Below, piece by piece: positions 8,994 through 19,150 of a DNA stretch of 64,000 nucleotides. Origin of the DNA: Pseudogemmobacter lacusdianii (lineage in GTDB: Bacteria; Pseudomonadota; Alphaproteobacteria; Rhodobacterales; Rhodobacteraceae); NCBI RefSeq assembly GCF_030848395.1, contig NZ_JAVDBT010000007.1, positions 149,746 to 213,745 of the forward strand, written 5' to 3'. The position numbers and the translations under genes are program-made. Within the stretch, counting starts at the first letter, position 1, and every line of letters starts with the position of its first letter. Below the pieces are notes generated by a model. That model was not told the DNA's origin and ran no database searches. It saw only the letters and a program-made list of their open reading frames with translations.

Positions 8994-9272
8994 TCAGTTG
9001 TTGTTGATGTCGCGGTCCCAGATCTTCACCTGCCCCTCGCGCACGCCGACCAAGCGGCGAACCACGAACCAAGCCACGGCCGAGGACAGAGCGAAGATCA
9101 CCAAAAGCACCGGAAGTGAGCTGGCCAGCCCGGTCATCACAACGATGCCGGTGACCCCGGCCCCGATCGCAAAGCCAAGGAAAAAGAACCCCGGCGCAAA
9201 GATCTCAATGATTGCCAGCACCAGTCCGGCCACGATCCATGCCCACCAAATCGCCCAGATCTGCCCCGCCAT
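8994..9272 (-). CDS. Short NfeD-like membrane protein
   Basis: A 92-residue protein made mostly of membrane segments, with IIEIFAPGFFFLGFAIGAG typical of the NfeD membrane domain. Relatives of about 150 residues add a soluble OB-fold domain, which is essentially missing here: only a short tail (VREGQVKIWDRDINNN) follows the last helix. NfeD-like proteins partner with SPFH proteins in membrane microdomains and quality control. The gene starts directly after the stop codon of the SPFH gene, so the two are co-transcribed. Confidence 0.82.
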   Translation of the reverse strand: MAGQIWAIWWAWIVAGLVLAIIEIFAPGFFFLGFAIGAGVTGIVVMTGLASSLPVLLVIFALSSAVAWFVVRRLVGVREGQVKIWDRDINNN

Positions 9273-10157
9273 CTACGGCCTACCTTTCAGCATTTTGAAC
9301 GCATCCCCGAAGGATTCCAAAAGGTTGGCAGGCAGCAAGATGGTTTGTTTGCCATGGCCCGCCGCAATTGCCTGCATCGCTTCGACCTGCTTCAGCGCCA
9401 CTTGATATTGCGCCGCCTCAAGCCCGCTTTCTTTGATGGTCTCAGCAATCACGCCCGTTGCATAGGCCTCGGCATCGGCTGTGACGCGCTTGGCTTTGGC
9501 CTGTTGCTCGGCGGCATAAAGCTCGGCATCGGCGGCAAGCTCGACCGAGCGTTTCTTGCCCTCGGCCTCCATCACCTGCGCGCGCCGCGCCCGTTCGGCG
9601 TTCAGCTGCTGCAACATCGCCGCGCGGGTCGCTTCATCAAGGTTAACGTCCAAGATCTCGGCCCGCGTCACCTCGACGCCCCAGTCATCGACCATCGCAG
9701 TGACCTGCTCGCGCACCCGCTCAATCAGCTGCGCCCGGTTCGACTGCACCTGATCCAGTTCCAACTTACCAATCTCGCTGCGCACGATCCCGGCGACCGT
9801 GGTGGCAATTGCGCCATCCACATCGCGGATCCGGTAGACGGTCTTTTCCGGCTCCGTCACCCGGTAGAACACCGAAGTTTCCACCTTTACCAAGACGTTA
9901 TCGGCGGTGATGGCGTCTTGGCTGGCGGTCGGCAATTGCCGTTCCAGCACCGAGACGCGATGCGCGATCCGGTCAAGGAAAGGCACCACGAAGTTGATCC
10001 CCGGCCCCAGCACCGCCCGCAATCGGCCAAAGCGCTCGACCACATGCTTTTCGCTTTGCGGCACGATCCGTACGCCAAGGAAAACGCACAGGACGACGAA
10101 GAGCGCGAAGCTAATCCCCACCCAGCTGCCGCCGCTTAAACCTTCCACCAATTCCAT
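9273..10157 (-). CDS. SPFH/stomatin (band 7) membrane protein, QmcA-like
   Basis: A 294-residue protein with an N-terminal membrane helix (about 12-30) followed by a band 7/SPFH domain: VPQSEKHVVERFGR, PGINFVVPFLDRI and the long Ala/Glu-rich coiled coil ARRAQVMEAEGKKRSVELAA near the C-terminus. Such proteins form large ring-like assemblies at the membrane and modulate proteases. The start at 10157 is preceded by AGGGGCAAGTC. A longer in-frame extension reaching 10595 crosses the divergent pxpA gene and is not likely to be used. Operon with the nfeD-like gene. Confidence 0.87.
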   Translation of the reverse strand: MELVEGLSGGSWVGISFALFVVLCVFLGVRIVPQSEKHVVERFGRLRAVLGPGINFVVPFLDRIAHRVSVLERQLPTASQDAITADNVLVKVETSVFYRVTEPEKTVYRIRDVDGAIATTVAGIVRSEIGKLELDQVQSNRAQLIERVREQVTAMVDDWGVEVTRAEILDVNLDEATRAAMLQQLNAERARRAQVMEAEGKKRSVELAADAELYAAEQQAKAKRVTADAEAYATGVIAETIKESGLEAAQYQVALKQVEAMQAIAAGHGKQTILLPANLLESFGDAFKMLKGRP

Positions 10158-10274
10158 GACTTGCCCCTGAATATAATCGAACAATTGCGATTTATTCTGC
10201 GGCCTAACCGGCCATGGCGCAAGTGGCGTTGCCCTGCGGCCCGCCGCATGCTCCACTGGCGCAAAGGAGCGCCG

Positions 10275-11012
10275 ATGCAACGGATTGATTTGAACGCCGA
10301 TCTTGGCGAGGGGATCGGAGATGATGCGGCGATGCTGGGTCTGGTGAGCTCGGCCAATATCGCCTGTGGCGGCCATGCCTCGGACCCTTCGCTGATGCTG
10401 GCCAGCTTGCAATTGGCCAAGGCGCGCGGCGTTCAGATCGGCGCGCACCCGGGCTATGCCGACCCTGCCAATTTCGGCCGTGTGGTTGTGCCGATGGAAC
10501 CAGCGGTAATCCGCGCGATGGTTGCGGCCCAGATCGGCGCCTTGCAAGGCGTGGCGCGGCTCTGCGGCGCTAAGGTGGCTTATGTGAAAGCCCATGGCGC
10601 TTTGGCCAATCTGGCCGCCGATCAGCGCCCGGTGGCGGATGCGATTGCTGAGACGGCGGCTTCAGCCGGGCTCGGATTGCTGGCCATCTCGGGAACCGAG
10701 TTACAGGCGGCGGGTGAGGCCGCGGGGATCACCACCACGGCCGAGATCTTTGCCGATCGCGCCTATCTCGCCACCGGCCGCTTGGTGCCGCGCAGCCATC
10801 CGCAAGCGATGATCCATGACCCAAAAGCGGCTCTAACACGGCTGATTTCCTATCTCGACACCGGGCTCATGCCGGTGATCGACGGAGAGCCCATCGCGCT
10901 TCAGGCGCAATCCATCTGCATCCACGGCGACAGCCCCGAGGCGGTGCAAATGGCCCGCGTGATCCGCGCCGGGCTGGCCGAGCGCGGCATCTCGGTGGCC
11001 AGTTTTGTCTAA
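10275..11012 (+). CDS. pxpA: 5-oxoprolinase subunit PxpA (LamB/YcsF family)
   Basis: A 245-residue protein with the conserved start RIDLNADLGEG, the IACGGHASDP motif and AHPGYAD. With PxpB and PxpC it performs ATP-dependent opening of 5-oxoproline (pyroglutamate) to glutamate in the cytoplasm, detoxifying spontaneously cyclised glutamine and glutamate. Start at 10275 follows AAGGAG at 10264-10269. It overlaps pxpB by 8 bp. No transporter or regulator for the pathway is attached here. Confidence 0.93.
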   Translation: MQRIDLNADLGEGIGDDAAMLGLVSSANIACGGHASDPSLMLASLQLAKARGVQIGAHPGYADPANFGRVVVPMEPAVIRAMVAAQIGALQGVARLCGAKVAYVKAHGALANLAADQRPVADAIAETAASAGLGLLAISGTELQAAGEAAGITTTAEIFADRAYLATGRLVPRSHPQAMIHDPKAALTRLISYLDTGLMPVIDGEPIALQAQSICIHGDSPEAVQMARVIRAGLAERGISVASFV

Positions 11013-11670
11013 GGACAGCCCCAGAGCACCCCGCTTTCTACCCGTTGGGGATCAGGCGGTGATGCTGGAATTCGCCACTGCGATCGACAAAGAAGCGCAT
11101 CGCGCCGTCTTGGCACTTGATGCGGCTTTGGCGGCTCAGCCCTTTGCAGGCTTCATCGAAGCCGTGCCTGCATTCGTGACTCTGCTGGTGCGATTTGATC
11201 CGCTCGTGACAGATCGCGCAACCGTCGAGCAGCACCTGAAAACGCTAAATTCAGCTGCATTAGAGACTGTTCTTGCCGGAAACCGGCACGAAGTTTCGGT
11301 GGTCTATGACGGCTCTGACCTTGCCGAGGTCGCCCGGCAATGCGGCCTTTCGGAGGCCGAGGTTGCCCGCTGCCATCAATCTGGCACCTATGAAGTTGCG
11401 ATGTATGGCTTTGCGCCGGGATATGCTTATCTCTCGGGCCTTCCGGCACCCTTGGCGATTGATCGCAAACCCAACGCGGTGCGCAATGTGCCAGCCGGAT
11501 CGGTCATCATCGCAGGCGGTATGTGCCTGATCACCACCCTCACCATGCCGACTGGCTGGTGGCGCATCGGCAGGACCGACGCACAAGTGCTGACCGGCAA
11601 TCCTGACCGCCCCTTCGCCTTTGCGGTGGGCGATAAGATCCAGTTCAACGAGGCCAAAAATGGTCTCTAA
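11005..11670 (+). CDS. pxpB: 5-oxoprolinase subunit PxpB (allophanate hydrolase subunit 1 family)
   Basis: A 221-residue protein with FLPVGDQAVMLEF at the N-terminus and GFAPGYAYLSGLP and NVPAGSVIIAGGMC in the centre, all typical of the PxpB/KipI family. It forms a complex with PxpC. The only start that keeps the conserved N-terminus is a TTG at 11005, inside the end of pxpA, which would be an 8-bp overlap. A downstream ATG near 11062 would cut away part of the domain. The gene overlaps pxpC by 11 bp. Confidence 0.9.
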   Translation: MSKDSPRAPRFLPVGDQAVMLEFATAIDKEAHRAVLALDAALAAQPFAGFIEAVPAFVTLLVRFDPLVTDRATVEQHLKTLNSAALETVLAGNRHEVSVVYDGSDLAEVARQCGLSEAEVARCHQSGTYEVAMYGFAPGYAYLSGLPAPLAIDRKPNAVRNVPAGSVIIAGGMCLITTLTMPTGWWRIGRTDAQVLTGNPDRPFAFAVGDKIQFNEAKNGL

Positions 11671-12604
11671 CAAGGCAGAAATCGAGGTCCTTGAGGCGGG
11701 TCCGCATGTGACGCTGCAAGATGCGGGGCGTCCGGGTCTGATGCGCTTTGGCGTGCCAAACTCGGGGCCGATGGACCGCAAGGCCTTGACCATTGCCAAC
11801 ACCGCGCTCGGCAATCCAGCCGGACAAAGCGGCATCGAGGTCTCGCCCGCTGGGCTGCGACTTCGGCTAACACGCGGCACATTAACTCTGGCCATCGCGG
11901 GAGGTGGCTTTGCCGTGTCTCGCAATGGTCAGGCTTTGCGGGCCTGGCAGGTTGTCACCTTACAGCAGGGCGATGAGCTTACTTTGCGCCCCGGCCCTTG
12001 GGGAAGCTGGTGCTGCCTTGCCGTCGCAGGCCAGTTGGAGGCGGACACTTGGCTCGGCGCCACGGCGACCCACGGGCTCAGCGGTTTAGGCGGTGGGGCG
12101 TTGCGGGCAGGCCAAAGTCTAACAGTAAATGAGTGCCGAACACTGCCGGAAAGGCCCATTCCTTGCCCGGTGTTCTGCCGTCCGCGCAGGCGACTGAATG
12201 TCATACTTGGGCCGCAGGATGCGCTTTTCAGCGATGGAACCGTTGCGCGCTTCCTAAGCCAAACCTTCCGCCTCACCGCCGCCTTTGACCGCATGGGCCA
12301 GCGCCTCGCCGGGCCTAACATCGCGCCGGAGGCCGCACTTGGCATCCCCTCGCAAGGGCTGACGCGTGGCGCGGTGCAGGTCTCGGGCGATGGCATCGCC
12401 TCGATCCTGATGGCCGATCATCAGACCACCGGCGGCTATCCCAAGATTGCGACCGTGCTTTTGGATGACACCGACGGGCTGGCGCAGCTGCGCCCCGGTG
12501 ATGCGATCTCATTCACCGCCATCACCCCCGCCAAGGCGGTGCAGCTTGCCCGCCAACGCGCCCGCGCTTTTCAATGCTATCTGGCACAGCTGGCTTCACA
12601 TTAA
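11660..12604 (+). CDS. pxpC: 5-oxoprolinase subunit PxpC (biotin-dependent carboxyltransferase-like family)
   Basis: A 314-residue protein with the PxpC/KipA hallmarks HVTLQDAGRPGLMRFGVPNSGPMDRKAL near the N-terminus (quoted in part: DAGRPGLMRFGVPNSGPMD), RMGQRLAGP, and SQGLTRGAVQV followed by MADHQTTGGYPKIATV. It completes the PxpABC 5-oxoprolinase. The ATG at 11660 lies inside the end of pxpB. No clear terminator is visible behind it. Confidence 0.92.
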   Translation: MVSNKAEIEVLEAGPHVTLQDAGRPGLMRFGVPNSGPMDRKALTIANTALGNPAGQSGIEVSPAGLRLRLTRGTLTLAIAGGGFAVSRNGQALRAWQVVTLQQGDELTLRPGPWGSWCCLAVAGQLEADTWLGATATHGLSGLGGGALRAGQSLTVNECRTLPERPIPCPVFCRPRRRLNVILGPQDALFSDGTVARFLSQTFRLTAAFDRMGQRLAGPNIAPEAALGIPSQGLTRGAVQVSGDGIASILMADHQTTGGYPKIATVLLDDTDGLAQLRPGDAISFTAITPAKAVQLARQRARAFQCYLAQLASH

Positions 12605-12705
12605 CCTCAAAGGTCCGCTGCGTTCCCGCCCGCCGCCGCCTTGCACATCTTTCGCCCGCTTCCGCTTCAGGATAGCTTGCCCGCAATCCAACCTGCGAGG
12701 CTTCC

Positions 12706-12948
12706 ATGACTCAGCGCCTGCATCTTGTCTTTGGCGGAGAGCTTGTCGATCCGCAGCGCAACGTCTTTCGTGACGTGTCGCAGCTGCATGTGGTCGGGCT
12801 GTTCCCCGATTACGAAACCGCTTTCAACGCTTGGAAGGCCGAGGCCCAGCGCACCGTCGATAATGCCCATATGCGCTATTTCATCGCCGACATCAGCCGC
12901 TTGCAGGAGCAAAACGGCGCACCGAACGCAGGCTCTGGACCGGGCTGA
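12706..12948 (+). CDS. DUF4170 domain protein
   Basis: An 80-residue soluble protein (MTQRLHLVFGGELVDPQR, then a conserved VVGLFPDYETAFNAWKAEAQ) that I recognise as DUF4170. No function is established to my knowledge. It sits 15 bp upstream of the Kdo-transferase-like gene and in front of lpxK, a setting I recall from Rhodobacteraceae, which suggests a link to lipid A/Kdo assembly. It is probably the first gene of a three-gene operon. Confidence 0.8.
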   Translation: MTQRLHLVFGGELVDPQRNVFRDVSQLHVVGLFPDYETAFNAWKAEAQRTVDNAHMRYFIADISRLQEQNGAPNAGSGPG

Positions 12949-12963
12949 GCATAGATCGCCGCA

Positions 12964-14157
12964 ATGGCTTTGAACCTCGGACTTACGCTTTACTCATTGG
13001 CCAAACGACGCGAGTCGGGCCGCGATCAGCCACGCCCGGCGCGGCCCAATGGGGCGCTGGTCTGGATGCATGCGCCCGATGCCAATGCCGCGCGGGGCCT
13101 GCGTGAGTTGGCTTTGCGGCTTTGGCTTGATGATGCGGTGCTTAGCCTGATCACCTGCCATGATCCGCTGCCCGATCAGCCCGGCGCCTTGGTGCAACTG
13201 CCCCCGCCAGACACCACGCCTGAGGCCCGTGCCTTTTTGGACCATTGGCGCCCCGATCTCTGTCTCTTTTCGGAGGGAGAGTTGCGCCCGGCGATGATCA
13301 GCGAAGCAGCATTGCGTCAGCTGCCGCTGATGATGGCCGATGCCGTCGCCCCCCGTCTGCCCAAAGAGCGCGATGGCTGGTTTCCGGGCGTTACCCGCGG
13401 TGCGTTGGCGAAATTTTCGTGGATCGGCGCTATTGACGAGGCAGCCTCACGCAATTTCCGCAAAGCCGGGGCAGCGCCTTCGGCCGTGGCGGTGACCGGC
13501 CGACTGGAAGAGGCTTCGGCCGCAAAGCCCGGCAATGAGGCCGAACGGGCCGCCCTTGCAGCAACCTTTGCCACCCGGCCCGTTTGGTTTGCCGCCGCCC
13601 TACCCGAGGCCGAGGAAGCGGCGATCATCGCCGCCCATCGTGCGGCTTTGCAGCACGCGCACCGGCTTTTGCTGATCGTCCTGCCTGATCGCGCCGACCG
13701 CGCCTCGGCGCTTGCCGCGCGGGCCGAGGCCGAAGGCTGGGCGATTGCACACCGCGCGCAAGAGGAGGAGCCTGAGGCCCATACCGAAGTCTTCCTTGTC
13801 GACAGCCCCGAGGAAATTGGCCTCTGGTATCGTCTTGCCCCGATCAGCTTTCTGGGGGGCAGCCTTTTGGGCCAAGGCGCTCTGCGCGACCCGATGGAGG
13901 CGGCGGCCTTGGGCTCGGCCATTCTGCATGGGCCGATGGCAGGGTCCTATGGCATGGCCTTTGGCCGGCTTGGCGCGGCGCGGGCGACCCGGGCGGTTGC
14001 CACCGCCCAAGATCTGGCCGAGGCTTTGGGCGATCTCCTCGCCCCCGACCGCGCCGCCCGTCTGGCGCAGGCCGCCTGGACGGTGGCCTCGGATGGAGCC
14101 GAGGCGACGGATGCGCTTTTGGCCCGGATCCAAGCGCTGTTAGAGGATAAATATTGA
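12964..14157 (+). CDS. Divergent 3-deoxy-D-manno-octulosonate transferase-like protein (WaaA/KdtA family), catalytic motif altered
   Basis: A 397-residue GT-B protein. The C-terminal half keeps the WaaA layout: VTGRLEEA (for TGNLKFD), then [20 protein letters not shown] where canonical enzymes have GGSLV..GGHNPLEPA. In canonical WaaA the motif HAxSxGE supplies the catalytic Glu; here the aligned stretch is H36-A-P-D-A-N-A42, so the Glu is replaced by Ala. The N-terminal membrane anchor usual for WaaA is also weak. Family membership is clear. Activity is doubtful: it may be a degenerate paralogue or a structural partner. It is placed between DUF4170 and lpxK; its TGA overlaps the lpxK ATG. Confidence 0.75.
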   Translation: MALNLGLTLYSLAKRRESGRDQPRPARPNGALVWMHAPDANAARGLRELALRLWLDDAVLSLITCHDPLPDQPGALVQLPPPDTTPEARAFLDHWRPDLCLFSEGELRPAMISEAALRQLPLMMADAVAPRLPKERDGWFPGVTRGALAKFSWIGAIDEAASRNFRKAGAAPSAVAVTGRLEEASAAKPGNEAERAALAATFATRPVWFAAALPEAEEAAIIAAHRAALQHAHRLLLIVLPDRADRASALAARAEAEGWAIAHRAQEEEPEAHTEVFLVDSPEEIGLWYRLAPISFLGGSLLGQGALRDPMEAAALGSAILHGPMAGSYGMAFGRLGAARATRAVATAQDLAEALGDLLAPDRAARLAQAAWTVASDGAEATDALLARIQALLEDKY

Positions 14158-15149
14158 TGCGCACCCCAGCGTTTTGGTTCACCGCCCCCGACCGCCCCGC
14201 TCTGGCAGCGCGACTGCTGGCGCCTTTGGGTTGGATCTATGGTGCCGTGACCGGGCGGCGGATGGCGGGCGAGAAAGGCTATCGCGCCAAGGTTCCGGTC
14301 ATCTGCATCGGGAATCTCAATGCGGGCGGCACCGGCAAGACGCCGACGGCGATTGCGCTTGCGCAGCGCCTGCAGAGCCGGGGTATGGCGGTGCATATCG
14401 TCAGCCGAGGGCACGGCGGCAGTCTGACCGGCCCGGTGCAGGTCGATGCCAACCGCCACAAAGCGCAAGAGACCGGCGACGAGCCGCTGTTGCTATCGGC
14501 CTTTGCCCCCACTTGGATCGCGCGCGACCGTGCGGCTGGGGTCAAGGCGGCCGAGGCTGCCGGCGCGCAAGTGATCTTGCTGGATGACGGGTTTCAAAAC
14601 CCCTCGGTTACCAAAGATATCAGCCTGATCGTGGTCGATGCTGAACGGGGCTTTGGCAATGGCCGTTGCCTGCCCGCAGGCCCGCTGCGCGAGCCGGTCG
14701 CGAATGGCCTTGCCCGCGCGCATCTTTTGCTCTCGATCGGAGAGGCTGGCGCGCAGGCGCGCTTCAACGCTGACTGGGCCGAGGACATCCCGGTGCCACA
14801 CCTGCGCGGGCGCCTCGCGCCTTTGCAAATGGGCATGGATTGGCAGGGCGAGCGAGTGATTGCCTTTGCGGGCATCGGCCACCCGGAAAAGTTCTTCGCC
14901 ACCTTGCGCGGAGAGGGGGCCATTCTCGTCCGCAGTCTGCCGCTGTCGGATCATGAACCTTTTGAGGATGCGCTTTTGCGCCGCTTGGCGCTTGAGGCGG
15001 ACACCTCAGGCGCGCAACTTGTAACGACAGAAAAGGACGCAGCCCGCCTGCCCGCGTGGTTCCGGCCCAAAGTTTTGGTGTTGGTGGTGCGGCTTGAGGT
15101 CGAAAGCTGGGACGCTTTCGACCAGTTGCTAGAGCCTTTGCTGGCTTAG
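14157..15149 (+). CDS. lpxK: Tetraacyldisaccharide 4'-kinase LpxK
   Basis: A 330-residue inner-membrane-associated kinase that adds the 4'-phosphate to the lipid A precursor. Walker A is GGTGKTP (about residues 57-63) after the conserved [12 protein letters not shown]. Other family marks are [12 protein letters not shown] (here with Asn for the more common His) and [13 protein letters not shown]. Start at ATG 14157 overlaps the stop of the preceding gene; a TTG one codon upstream is less likely. It converges on dxs with only 6 bp between the two stops. Confidence 0.92.
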   Translation: MRTPAFWFTAPDRPALAARLLAPLGWIYGAVTGRRMAGEKGYRAKVPVICIGNLNAGGTGKTPTAIALAQRLQSRGMAVHIVSRGHGGSLTGPVQVDANRHKAQETGDEPLLLSAFAPTWIARDRAAGVKAAEAAGAQVILLDDGFQNPSVTKDISLIVVDAERGFGNGRCLPAGPLREPVANGLARAHLLLSIGEAGAQARFNADWAEDIPVPHLRGRLAPLQMGMDWQGERVIAFAGIGHPEKFFATLRGEGAILVRSLPLSDHEPFEDALLRRLALEADTSGAQLVTTEKDAARLPAWFRPKVLVLVVRLEVESWDAFDQLLEPLLA

Positions 15150-15155
15150 TGGCCC

Positions 15156-17087
15156 TTAGGCGCCCGCCCGCATCCCGACCACCGGCACGCCCAGAACCTC
15201 AAGCACTTTGGCCTCGATCTGCGGGGCATCCATACCAGCGCTGCGATACATCGCCTCGGGGGTGGCATGGTCGATGAAGGTGTCGGGCAGCACCATCGAG
15301 CGGAACTTGAAGCCGCGGTCAAAGACGCCCTCATCCGCCAAAAGCTGCGCCACATGGCTGCCAAAGCCGCCAACAGCGCCCTCTTCGATACAGATCAGAG
15401 CCTCATGCTCGCGCGCCAGGCGCAAGATCAGCTCGCGGTCCAAGGGCTTGGCGAAACGCGCATCGGCGACCGTGGGGGCCATGCCACGCTGCGCCAGCGA
15501 CTCGGCGGCTTTTAGAACCTCGGAAAGCCTTGTGCCGAAGGAAAGCAAAGCCACCCGCGCGCCTTCGCGCATCACCCGGCCCTTGCCGATCTCAAGCGGG
15601 GTTCCGCGCGCTGGCATCTCAACCCCGCAGCCCTCGCCACGCGGGAAGCGGAAAGCGATCGGGCCGTCGTCATGCGCCACAGCGGTTGCCACCATGTGGC
15701 GCAGCTCGGCCTCATCAGCAGCGGCCATCACCACCATGCCCGGCAAATTGGCCAAGAAGGCCACATCGAACGAGCCCGCATGGGTCGCACCATCGGCCCC
15801 CACCAGCCCCGCGCGGTCGATGGCAAAACGCACCGGCAGGCGCTGGATCGCCACATCATGCACGACCTGATCATAGCCGCGCTGCAAGAAGGTGGAGTAA
15901 AGCGCGCAGAAGGGTTTCAGCCCGCCCGCCGCCATGCCCGCGCTGAAGGTCACCGCATGTTGCTCGGCGATGCCCACGTCAAAGGTGCGGCGCGGGAAGC
16001 GTTTGGCGAACAAGTCCAAGCCGGTGCCATCGGGCATCGCCGCCGTCACCGCAACGATCTTATCATCGCGCTCGGCCTCTTGGATCAGGCTCTCGGCGAA
16101 AACCTTGGTGTAGCTTGGCGCATTGGACGGGGTCTTCTTTTGCTCGCCCGTGACCACATCGAACTTGGCGCGGGCATGGCCCCGGTCGGCCGAGTTCTCC
16201 GCCGGGCCATATCCCTTGCCCTTCTTGGTCAGCACATGGATCAGCATCGGCCCAGTGGCCCGCGCCTTCACCGTGCGCAAGACCGGCAAAAGCTGGTCGA
16301 GATCATGGCCGTCAATCGGGCCGACATAGGAAAAGCCAAGCGATTCAAAGAGCGTGCCGCCCACGGCCATGCCCTTAAGCATATCCTTGGCCCGGCGCGC
16401 ACCTTCCTGCAAAGGCTCGGGCAAGAGCCCGACAAAGCCCTTGGCCACCTGTTTCAGGTCCTGCATCGGCGCTTCGGCGTAAAGCTTCGAGAGGTAGCTC
16501 GACAAAGCCCCAACCGGCGGCGCGATCGACATCTCATTGTCGTTGAGGATCACGAAAAGCCGGGTCTTCATCGCGCCGGCATTGTTCATCGCCTCAAAGG
16601 CCATGCCCGCCGACATCGCGCCGTCGCCGATCACCGCAATCGCATCGCCGGGATCGCCGCCCAAATCTGCCGCCGTCGCAAAGCCCAAAGCCGCCGAGAT
16701 CGAGGTGGAGCTATGCGCCGCGCCAAAGGGGTCATAGGGCGATTCCGAGCGTTTGGTGAAGCCCGAAAGCCCGCCTTCGGTCCGCAAAGTGCGAATGCGA
16801 TCGCGCCGCCCAGTCAGGATCTTATGCGGATAGCATTGATGCCCGACATCCCAGATCAGCTTGTCGCGCGGCGTGTCAAAGACCGCATGCAAAGCCACGG
16901 TCAGCTCAACCACGCCCAGACCCGCACCGAGATGCCCGCCGGTGACCGAAACGGCCGAGATCGTCTCGGCCCGCAGATCATCGGCCAGCTGGTGAAGCTC
17001 ACGGTCGCTCAGCCCCTTCAGATCCGAAGGCAGAGTGACGCGGTCGAGGACCGGCGTATGCGGCCGATGTTGCGATTGATCGGACAT
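15156..17087 (-). CDS. dxs: 1-deoxy-D-xylulose-5-phosphate synthase
   Basis: A 643-residue thiamine-diphosphate enzyme that condenses pyruvate and glyceraldehyde 3-phosphate, the first step of the MEP isoprenoid pathway. Visible are [17 protein letters not shown], the TPP site [18 protein letters not shown], the catalytic Glu region [14 protein letters not shown] and [18 protein letters not shown]. The start at 17087 has AAGGAG upstream and gives the usual N-terminus; the ORF could be extended by 10 codons to 17117. It is last in the operon deacetylase-xseB-ispA-dxs, 13 bp behind ispA. Confidence 0.95.
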   Translation of the reverse strand: MSDQSQHRPHTPVLDRVTLPSDLKGLSDRELHQLADDLRAETISAVSVTGGHLGAGLGVVELTVALHAVFDTPRDKLIWDVGHQCYPHKILTGRRDRIRTLRTEGGLSGFTKRSESPYDPFGAAHSSTSISAALGFATAADLGGDPGDAIAVIGDGAMSAGMAFEAMNNAGAMKTRLFVILNDNEMSIAPPVGALSSYLSKLYAEAPMQDLKQVAKGFVGLLPEPLQEGARRAKDMLKGMAVGGTLFESLGFSYVGPIDGHDLDQLLPVLRTVKARATGPMLIHVLTKKGKGYGPAENSADRGHARAKFDVVTGEQKKTPSNAPSYTKVFAESLIQEAERDDKIVAVTAAMPDGTGLDLFAKRFPRRTFDVGIAEQHAVTFSAGMAAGGLKPFCALYSTFLQRGYDQVVHDVAIQRLPVRFAIDRAGLVGADGATHAGSFDVAFLANLPGMVVMAAADEAELRHMVATAVAHDDGPIAFRFPRGEGCGVEMPARGTPLEIGKGRVMREGARVALLSFGTRLSEVLKAAESLAQRGMAPTVADARFAKPLDRELILRLAREHEALICIEEGAVGGFGSHVAQLLADEGVFDRGFKFRSMVLPDTFIDHATPEAMYRSAGMDAPQIEAKVLEVLGVPVVGMRAGA

Positions 17088-17100
17088 GGCGCGCTCCTTC

Positions 17101-17970
17101 TCAGCTGTGCCGCGCAATAGTGAACCGCGCGGCGGCGATCAAGTTCTCAGCACGCGAACCATAGGGTTCAAGGGCAACTTCCGCCGCGGCCACAAGTTCT
17201 GCAGCACGGGCGCGTGCATCCTCAAGGCCGAGCAGCGAGACGAAAGTGGCTTTGCCCGCCTCTTCATCCTTGCCAACCCTTTTGCCTGCCGTGGCGGCAT
17301 CGCCCGTGACATCCAGAATGTCATCGGCAATTTGAAAAGCAAGGCCGATGGCGGCGGCGTAATCGGCCAAAGGCTTAGGATCCGCCCCGGCAAGGAGGGC
17401 GCCTGCCGTTGCCGAAAACCCAATCAGCGCGCCGGTTTTGCCCGCTTGCAAAGCGGTGATCTCTTCTAAGGTCAGCGGAGTGTCCGCACTTTCAGCCGCG
17501 ATATCCAAGGCTTGGCCCAAAACCATGCCCTTGGCTCCCGAGGCGCCAGCCAAGGCCTTGACCAAGGCCACCTGAACCTCAGCCGGACCAACTTCGGCAT
17601 CGACTAAAAGCCCGAATGCCAGAGTCTGCAAAGCATCGCCCGCAAGGATCGCCGTCGCCTCATCCCATTTCACATGGACGGTCGGCTGACCGCGGCGAAG
17701 GTCGTCATCATCCATCGCCGGCAGGTCATCATGCACCAAAGAATAGGCGTGCAGCGCTTCAACCGCCGCAGCCACGGGCAACGCCCGCGCTTCCTCCACA
17801 CCCAGCATCCGCGCCGATTCCAGCACAAGGAAAGCCCGCAAGCGTTTGCCGCCCTGCACCGCATAACGCATGGCATGAATCACCGGCACATCGGCCAAAC
17901 CCGCCAAAGCTTGATCGAGCCGCGCTTGCACCAGCGCGGCATCGGCCTTCAACCTATCGTCAAAGCTCAC
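17101..17970 (-). CDS. ispA: Polyprenyl (geranyl/farnesyl) diphosphate synthase
   Basis: A 289-residue prenyltransferase with the first Asp-rich motif [10 protein letters not shown] (residues 81-90), GGKRLR near the N-terminus for diphosphate binding, and the second motif QIADDILD. It elongates IPP/DMAPP to farnesyl diphosphate (or geranylgeranyl). Chain length was not resolved from sequence. It overlaps xseB by 4 bp and precedes dxs. Confidence 0.93.
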   Translation of the reverse strand: MSFDDRLKADAALVQARLDQALAGLADVPVIHAMRYAVQGGKRLRAFLVLESARMLGVEEARALPVAAAVEALHAYSLVHDDLPAMDDDDLRRGQPTVHVKWDEATAILAGDALQTLAFGLLVDAEVGPAEVQVALVKALAGASGAKGMVLGQALDIAAESADTPLTLEEITALQAGKTGALIGFSATAGALLAGADPKPLADYAAAIGLAFQIADDILDVTGDAATAGKRVGKDEEAGKATFVSLLGLEDARARAAELVAAAEVALEPYGSRAENLIAAARFTIARHS

Positions 17971-18218
17971 AGCCCGGTCACCGGCTCCGCGCCCACGACA
18001 CGGCCTTCGGCAAGGCGGATTTTCTCAACCTTTTCCTGCGCATCTTTCAGCAGATCCTCGCAGCGCTTCTTCAACTTCGCGCCGCGCTCGTAAAGCGAGA
18101 TGGATTCGTCCAGCTTCACATCCCCGCGCTCCAACTGGTTCACCACGGCCTCCAAAGCCGCCATCGCCTCTTCAAAGGCCATTTCCTCGGGGGGTTTCGC
18201 GCTTGGGGTCACGGTCAT
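17967..18218 (-). CDS. xseB: Exodeoxyribonuclease VII small subunit
   Basis: An 83-residue helical protein with the XseB core FEEAMAALEAVVNQLERG, followed by LDESISLYERGAKLKKRCE. It binds XseA to form the single-strand exonuclease VII. Overlaps both neighbours by 4 bp. The xseB-ispA-dxs order is common in proteobacteria. Confidence 0.94.
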   Translation of the reverse strand: MTVTPSAKPPEEMAFEEAMAALEAVVNQLERGDVKLDESISLYERGAKLKKRCEDLLKDAQEKVEKIRLAEGRVVGAEPVTGL

Positions 18219-19123
18219 GCTGAAAGCCTCGCCATCTCGCCTACATAGGCCCGGACGCTTTCGGTCAGGGCTGGCAGATCATAACCGCCTTCCAAAGCGG
18301 ATACCACCCGCCCGCCCGAAACCTCCCAAAGCCGCTGCGCAAGCCAGCGGAAATCATCGGCCTCCCACTGCAGACTGGCCAAGGGATCGGCGTGATGGGC
18401 GTCAAAACCTGCACTCACAAGCAGAAGATCGGGCTGCCATTCGGACACCGCGGGCAGGATCAGCCGCTCATAAGCCGCCCGCATTGCGGCACCGTCACTG
18501 CCCGCGCGCAAAGGCAGGTTGATCATCTGGCCATGCGCGCCACGCTCATCCGCGCGGCCCGTGCCCGGAAACAGCGGCATCTCTTGGCTTGAGGTGAAAA
18601 GACAGCGCCCCTCGTCCCACAAAAGATCCTGCGTGCCATTGCCGTGATGCACGTCGAAATCCACAATCGCCACGCGCTTCACCTCAGGGCGCTGCAAGGC
18701 CAGCGCCGCCCCAATCGCCACCGTGCCAAAAAGGCAAAAGCCCATCGCCCGCGCCGCTTCGGCATGGTGTCCCGGAGGGCGGCAAGCAACAAAAGCCGAG
18801 GCCGCCTCTCCGCCCAGAACTGCATCCACCGCAGCCCCCATGCCCCCCACAGCCCGCATCGCTGCCGCATAAGAGCCGGGGCTCAAATAGGTATCGCCGT
18901 CAATCTGCGCCCAGCCCTCGGGCGGGGCCGATTGCGCGATGTGATCGTGATAAGCGGCAGGATGGCACAAAAGCACGTCAGCCCGGCTGCCCAGTGGCGA
19001 CACCCGTCGCTCCAAGGACAAATCCCTCAACCCCGCCTCAACCGCCGCCATCCGATCCACCCGCTCAGGATGTCCCGGCGGGGTCACATGGCCGTCACTG
19101 TCAGAATGCGAAAAAACAATCAC
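18215..19123 (-). CDS. Histone-deacetylase-family zinc amidohydrolase
   Basis: A 302-residue deacetylase-fold protein, distinct from the one at 2173-3285. His pair H119-H120 in CRPPGHHAEAARAMGFC, zinc ligands D157 and H159 in DFDVHHGNGTQ, third ligand D241 in SAGFDAHHADP, and a C-terminal LEGGYDL. It probably removes acyl groups from a small molecule or from protein lysines. Its position as first gene of the operon with xseB, ispA and dxs is a recurrent alphaproteobacterial arrangement as I recall it. Confidence 0.88.
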   Translation of the reverse strand: MIVFSHSDSDGHVTPPGHPERVDRMAAVEAGLRDLSLERRVSPLGSRADVLLCHPAAYHDHIAQSAPPEGWAQIDGDTYLSPGSYAAAMRAVGGMGAAVDAVLGGEAASAFVACRPPGHHAEAARAMGFCLFGTVAIGAALALQRPEVKRVAIVDFDVHHGNGTQDLLWDEGRCLFTSSQEMPLFPGTGRADERGAHGQMINLPLRAGSDGAAMRAAYERLILPAVSEWQPDLLLVSAGFDAHHADPLASLQWEADDFRWLAQRLWEVSGGRVVSALEGGYDLPALTESVRAYVGEMARLSA

Positions 19124-19150
19124 CGAACCCTGCCCCCATTTTCTGTCTTA

